DNA from: Pseudomonadota bacterium
GTDB taxonomy: Bacteria > Pseudomonadota > Gammaproteobacteria > Burkholderiales > Gallionellaceae
DNA: 64,000 nucleotides
Direction: 5' to 3'
NCBI GenBank assembly: GCA_021782995.1
Contig: JAJXUI010000002.1
Coordinates: 19,074 to 83,073 of the forward strand
Below the pieces are notes generated by a model, which did no database searches, was not told the DNA's origin, and worked only from the letters and a program-made list of their open reading frames with translations. Shown here one piece after another: positions 60,328 to 64,000 of the stretch (positions within the stretch are counted from its first letter, which is position 1; the number at the start of each line of letters is the position of its first letter). A program made the position numbers and the translations under genes.

Positions 60328-61749
60328 TTACTTGTGTGATACGTCCAGCTTGTCCACAGTGTCGAACTCGAACTTGATTTCTTTCCATGTTTCCATGGCG
60401 ATCTTCAGTTCCGGGCTGCTCTTGGCTGCGTTGGTCAGCACTTCCTTGCCTTCCTTCTCGATGGCAACACCCTGGTTACGTGCGGCTACGCAAGCTTCCA
60501 GCGCGACGCGGTTCGCGGCGGCACCCGCGGCGTTACCCCATGGGTGACCCAATGTACCACCACCGAATTGCAGAACGGAGTCGTCGCCGAAGATGGTTAC
60601 CAGTGCTGGCATGTGCCATACGTGAATACCACCGGATGCAACTGGCAGTACGCCAGGCATGGAGCCGAAGTCCTGGTCAAAGAAGATACCGCGGCTGCGG
60701 TCTTCCTTGATGAAGCTGTCACGCATCAGGTCGATCCAGCCCAGGGTTGCTTCGCGGTCGCCTTCCAGCTTGCCCACAACGGTACCGGAGTGCAGGTGGT
60801 CACCGCCGGACAGACGCAGAACTTTGGTCAGCACGCGGAAGTGGATACCGTGGTGCGGGTTACGGTCCAGCACGGCGTGCATCGCGCGGTGGATGTGCAG
60901 CAGAACGCCGTTGTTACGGCACCAGTTGGCCAGACCTGTGTTGGCTGTCAAACCGCCAGTCAGGTAGTCATGCATGATGATCGGAGAACCGAGTTCCTTC
61001 GCGTATTCAGCGCGCTTGTACATTTCTTCAGGTGTCGGAGCAGTCACGTTCAGGTAGTGACCCTTGCGCTCGCCTGTCTCACGCTCAGCTTTTTCAATCG
61101 CTTCCTGGCAGAAGTCAAAACGCTGTTTCCAGCGCATGAATGGCTGGCTGTTGATGTTCTCGTCGTCCTTGGTGAAGTCCAGACCGCCGCGCAGGCACTC
61201 ATAAACAGCGCGACCGTAGTTTTTGCCGGACAGACCCAGTTTTGGCTTGATGGTGCAACCCAGCAGCGGACGACCATACTTGTTCATCATGTCGCGCTCA
61301 ACCTGGATACCGTGAGGAGGACCGCCGCAGGTCTTGACATAGGCGATCGGGAAGCGTACGTCTTCCAGACGCAGTGCGCGCAGGGCCTTGAAGCCGAACA
61401 CGTTACCAACCAGAGAGGTCAGTACGTTAACCATGGAGCCTTCTTCGAACAGGTCGATAGGGTAGGCTACGAAAGCGTAGAAGCAGGTGTCGTCGCCAGG
61501 CACGTCTTCGATTGCATAGGCGCGACCTTTGTAATAGTCCAGGTCGGTCAGCAGGTCTGTCCACACTGTGGTCCATGTACCTGTCGAAGATTCAGCAGCA
61601 ACAGCAGCTGCAACTTCTTCACGATCCACGCCAGGCTGAGGAGTGATCTTGAAGCAAGCAAGAATGTCGGTGTCGAGCGGTGTATATTCCGGCATCCAGT
61701 AAGTTTGCCGGTACTCTTTTACACCGGCGCTATATTTTTTGACTGCCAT
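60328..61749 (-). CDS. cbbL: Form I RuBisCO large subunit
   Basis: The 473-residue subunit has Lys168 in [13 protein letters not shown], the carbamylated Lys194 in [13 protein letters not shown], and loop 6 [16 protein letters not shown] before ATG 61749 fixes the start four codons inside the longer frame. With the CbbS insert and cbbQO downstream it is a cytosolic form I (IAq) enzyme; a carboxysomal form I copy would be expected beyond the right edge. Confidence 0.98.
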   Translation of the reverse strand: MAVKKYSAGVKEYRQTYWMPEYTPLDTDILACFKITPQPGVDREEVAAAVAAESSTGTWTTVWTDLLTDLDYYKGRAYAIEDVPGDDTCFYAFVAYPIDLFEEGSMVNVLTSLVGNVFGFKALRALRLEDVRFPIAYVKTCGGPPHGIQVERDMMNKYGRPLLGCTIKPKLGLSGKNYGRAVYECLRGGLDFTKDDENINSQPFMRWKQRFDFCQEAIEKAERETGERKGHYLNVTAPTPEEMYKRAEYAKELGSPIIMHDYLTGGLTANTGLANWCRNNGVLLHIHRAMHAVLDRNPHHGIHFRVLTKVLRLSGGDHLHSGTVVGKLEGDREATLGWIDLMRDSFIKEDRSRGIFFDQDFGSMPGVLPVASGGIHVWHMPALVTIFGDDSVLQFGGGTLGHPWGNAAGAAANRVALEACVAARNQGVAIEKEGKEVLTNAAKSSPELKIAMETWKEIKFEFDTVDKLDVSHK

Positions 61750-61866
61750 AACAACCTCCATTTAATTAACAAAAATAATCGATCAAGCAATGTCAGCAAA
61801 ACGACATGACGCGGCACTATACACACACAAGCCTATAAGCAACATTAAATAATATTGATTGTTATG

Positions 61867-61882
61867 ATAAGATATTCCTTAT
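61867..61882. promoter_or_regulatory. Probable CbbR operator in the cbbL promoter
   Basis: ATAAG-N6-CTTAT is an interrupted palindrome of LysR type, placed 74 bp before the cbbR start and about 120 bp before cbbL in the 206-bp divergent region. The surroundings are A/T-rich. Confidence 0.5.
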
Positions 61883-61955
61883 GATTTTTGAGATGCCAGC
61901 CGTGAAGTGCATTTTTCATTATATTGAAGTAACCTGAAATTTCCAGTCGGTATTC

Positions 61956-62873
61956 ATGCTTCACTTAACCTTTAGACAATTAAGCGTTTTTGCATCGGTA
62001 GCCAAAAACCTCAGCTATACCCGGGCAGCGGAAGAACTGCATTTGTCGCAGCCCGCAGTCTCCATGCAAATACGCCAGCTGGAGGAAAATGTCGGCATGC
62101 TGCTGTTCGAGCAAATGGGCAAAAAAATCTTCCTGACCGAGGCGGGGCAGGAGCTTTATCACTATAGCCGCTCCATTTCCGAGTTGCTGACCGAGGCCGA
62201 GTCCGTCTTGTCCGAGTTGAAAGGCCTGCAGCGCGGCAAACTGAAAATCGCCGTGGCCAGTACCGCCAACTATGTTGCCCCCCAGCTGCTGGCGGCGTTC
62301 AGCCAGCGATACCCTACATTGACAGTAAGCCTGGATGTGACCAACCGCCAGGCATTGCTGCAACAGCTGGAGCACAATGAAATCGAACTGGCCATCATGG
62401 GTCAGCCGCCGGAAGGTCTGGACCTGGTAGCTGAGTCCTTCGTCGAAAACCCGCTGGTGGTCATTGCGCCGCTGAACCATCCACTGGTCGCCGAACACGA
62501 TATTCCGTTAAACCGCCTCGAAAAGGAAATTTTCCTGATGAGGGAGGCGGGTTCGGGCACCCGCATTGCGATGGAGCGGTATTTCAACAAGCACCAGCTC
62601 AAGCTGCAGACCGGCATGGAGATGAACAGTAGTGAAGCCATCAAGCAGGGGGTGCAGGCTGGGCTGGGCTTGAGCGTCGTGTCATTGCATACGGTTGAGC
62701 TAGAGCTTGAAGCAAAACGATTGGCCGTGCTGGATGTGCAGGACCTGCCCATTATTCGTCACTGGTACATTGTGCATCGCCATGGCAAGCGCCTGTCCAG
62801 CGCGGCGCTGGCGTTCAAGCAGTTCATGCTCAATGAGGCCGCCAAGCTGATGGAGTCTGCTGCGGCAAAGTAA
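61956..62873 (+). CDS. cbbR: LysR-type regulator CbbR of the form I operon
   Basis: The 305-residue regulator has the HTH RQLSVFASVAKNLSYTRAAE with LSQPAVSMQIRQLEE and the effector domain. It diverges from cbbL. It is similar in length and sequence to the form II CbbR, consistent with an old duplication and split duties. It converges on the carboxysome operon tail. Confidence 0.94.
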   Translation: MLHLTFRQLSVFASVAKNLSYTRAAEELHLSQPAVSMQIRQLEENVGMLLFEQMGKKIFLTEAGQELYHYSRSISELLTEAESVLSELKGLQRGKLKIAVASTANYVAPQLLAAFSQRYPTLTVSLDVTNRQALLQQLEHNEIELAIMGQPPEGLDLVAESFVENPLVVIAPLNHPLVAEHDIPLNRLEKEIFLMREAGSGTRIAMERYFNKHQLKLQTGMEMNSSEAIKQGVQAGLGLSVVSLHTVELELEAKRLAVLDVQDLPIIRHWYIVHRHGKRLSSAALAFKQFMLNEAAKLMESAAAK

Positions 62874-62985
62874 TGCTCCGCTGCTGCTGGCTCGGGATCG
62901 TCATCAGGCTGCGACGGAATCCGTAAATCGCGTTCAGATATTGCTTCAGGACAAGCTCACGGCTGCAAGTGCTAACGATTCTCAC

Positions 62986-63420
62986 TCAGGCGGCTTTGGC
63001 TTTGCTGCTTAACGTGTCCAGCGTATTCAAATGCTCCAGCTCATCTTTCAGGATGCGTTCAAACAGGGCTTGATGCATCGTGTCGCGGCGACGGCTGCAA
63101 TATTCGGTTGCTTCTTCATACAGTCTGATCGCTTCATATTCCAGCTCGCGATCGATCTCTATCATCTGTTCCAGGCTACGCCCAAGCCTTACGGAAGGGA
63201 CGTCGGATGCCTGCGGTGTGACGCCCAGCCTGAGCAGGGCGTCCATCAGATCGCCCAGATGCCCCATTTCTTCATTGGCATCTTCGGCGAACTGCCGGCT
63301 GAATTCGGTAAGTCCCCACATTTTGCATATCCTCGATTGTGCGAGGTATTGCTGGACGGCACCCAGTTCATGTCCAGCTGCACGGTTGAGGAAGCCGATA
63401 AGTCGTGAATCCATTAACAT
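62986..63420 (-). CDS. Bacterioferritin-like diiron protein at the end of the carboxysome operon
   Basis: The 144-residue four-helix protein has a diiron set: Glu18, Glu51-x-x-His54, Glu94 and Glu127-x-x-His130. Similar genes follow csoS1 in alpha-carboxysome operons such as that of Halothiobacillus. A methionine heme ligand as in true bacterioferritin is not evident. AGGAG supports ATG 63420. Its role in carboxysomes is not known. Confidence 0.85.
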   Translation of the reverse strand: MLMDSRLIGFLNRAAGHELGAVQQYLAQSRICKMWGLTEFSRQFAEDANEEMGHLGDLMDALLRLGVTPQASDVPSVRLGRSLEQMIEIDRELEYEAIRLYEEATEYCSRRRDTMHQALFERILKDELEHLNTLDTLSSKAKAA

Positions 63421-63496
63421 GCTGGCTCCTGTGTTCTAGCGCCTCATGTCCCGATGGAGGCCGGGACATTGTTGGCGATTCATTGACGGGAATGAA

Positions 63497-63793
63497 TCAA
63501 GCGTTAGGGGTCGGCAGGATGCCTTCCACTTCATTGTGTACGCGGGCGATGATGTGCGCAGCCACCAGGCCGTCACCCACGCGCTCGCACGCGTCCGCAC
63601 CTGCGCGCACCGCAGCGTTCACTGCACCTGTTTCGCCGCGCACCAGCACAGTCACATAACCACCACCCACGAACTGACGGCCGATCAGGCGCACTTCAGC
63701 CGCCTTGGTCATGGCGTCAGCCGCCTCAATCGCAGGCACCAGGCCGCGTGTTTCGATCATGCCCAGAGCAATACCAGTAATTCCGTTAGCCAT
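63497..63793 (-). CDS. csoS1: Carboxysome shell hexamer protein CsoS1
   Basis: The 98-residue protein is a single BMC domain (GMIETRGLVPAIEAADAM, GRQFVGGGYVTVLVRG) with the FVGGG pore loop of CsoS1. It forms hexamers of the alpha-carboxysome facets. GGAG lies upstream of the ATG. It is the second of at least two tandem copies. Confidence 0.97.
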   Translation of the reverse strand: MANGITGIALGMIETRGLVPAIEAADAMTKAAEVRLIGRQFVGGGYVTVLVRGETGAVNAAVRAGADACERVGDGLVAAHIIARVHNEVEGILPTPNA

Positions 63794-63844
63794 CTTTTAA
63801 CTCCTTGTATATATTAATATAAATAAATCCGTGTCAGCGCGGGA

Positions 63845-64000
63845 TTACTTGCCTTCAGGGGTCGGCAGGATGCCTTCCACTTCATTGTGTACACGGGCGA
63901 TGATGTGTGCAGCCACCAGGCCGTCACCCACGCGCTCGCACGCATCCGCACCTGCGCGTACTGCAGCATTCACCGCACCTGTTTCGCCGCGCACCAGCAC
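63845..64000 (-). CDS. csoS1: Second carboxysome shell protein CsoS1, C-terminal part (cut by window edge)
   Basis: The last 51 residues are present, from VLVRGETGAVNAAV to GILPTPEGK. They match the neighbouring CsoS1 apart from the last residues (PEGK against PNA). The DNA of the shared part is also nearly identical, which points to recent duplication or gene conversion. The 51 bp to the next csoS1 hold only its ribosome site and an A/T-rich stretch. Confidence 0.96.
   Translation of the reverse strand: MLVRGETGAVNAAVRAGADACERVGDGLVAAHIIARVHNEVEGILPTPEGK

Noticed and set aside
60544..61809. 421-codon open frame on the plus strand across cbbL
   Set aside because: It is antisense to the conserved cbbL and arises from that gene's codon use; it has no ribosome site or family likeness.

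Overview
The window comes from a chemolithoautotrophic, sulfur-oxidising proteobacterium, most likely a betaproteobacterium of the Sulfuricella/Thiobacillus/Gallionellaceae type. This rests on the APS pathway of sulfite oxidation (sat-aprM-aprBA) beside a SoeA-type sulfite dehydrogenase, three CO2-fixation modules (form II RuBisCO, form I RuBisCO, alpha-carboxysome), and housekeeping gene orders common in betaproteobacteria (hemCDXY divergent from ppc; ftsK-lolA-rarA-serS). The genus is inferred, not proven.

Layout. 1-5520: sulfite oxidation. A truncated soeA reads leftward from a shared divergent promoter. sat, aprM, aprB and aprA read rightward and end at a strong terminator, with a 23-codon aprB-like relic between sat and aprM. 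5.5-14.6 kb: mixed housekeeping genes (SlyD-like isomerase, TPR protein, HIT protein, trpGD, NhaD-like transporter, SDR protein, ferredoxin-reductase, aspartic protease). 14.6-21.6 kb: hemCDXY and ppc. 21.6-27.2 kb: a sensor kinase / receiver / GGDEF-EAL signalling unit. 27.7-39.7 kb: tRNA-Ser(CGA), an mltF gene broken by an in-frame stop, serS, rarA, lolA, ftsK, a two-component pair, bioD, a rhodanese and a phosphoesterase. 40.1-49.2 kb: a NarX/NarL-like pair with moeA, a PCuAC-domain protein with lost copper ligands, purEK, a Sua5-type gene and an orphan receiver pair. 49.3-64 kb: a CO2-fixation super-locus made of cbbMQO with a divergent cbbR, a beta-carbonic anhydrase, cbbLSQO with a second divergent cbbR, and the tail of a carboxysome operon (two csoS1 genes and a bacterioferritin-like gene).

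How it fits together. Sulfite can be oxidised either directly (Soe) or through APS reductase and ATP sulfurylase, which yields ATP. The electrons and ATP would drive the Calvin cycle. Each carboxysome-free RuBisCO has its own CbbQ/CbbO activase pair and its own LysR regulator. Intrinsic terminators between RuBisCO and cbbQ should keep activase expression below RuBisCO expression. MoeA can supply molybdenum cofactor to SoeA.

The most unusual structure is at 56131-56505, directly after the form I cbbO. The last eleven codons of cbbO plus a stop codon recur three more times downstream in units of 101-111 bp. The encoded peptide is almost unchanged although most codons differ synonymously. Each copy lies in a palindrome whose arms have changed together, and the copies alternate with a second branched hairpin. 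I know of no named element that matches this.
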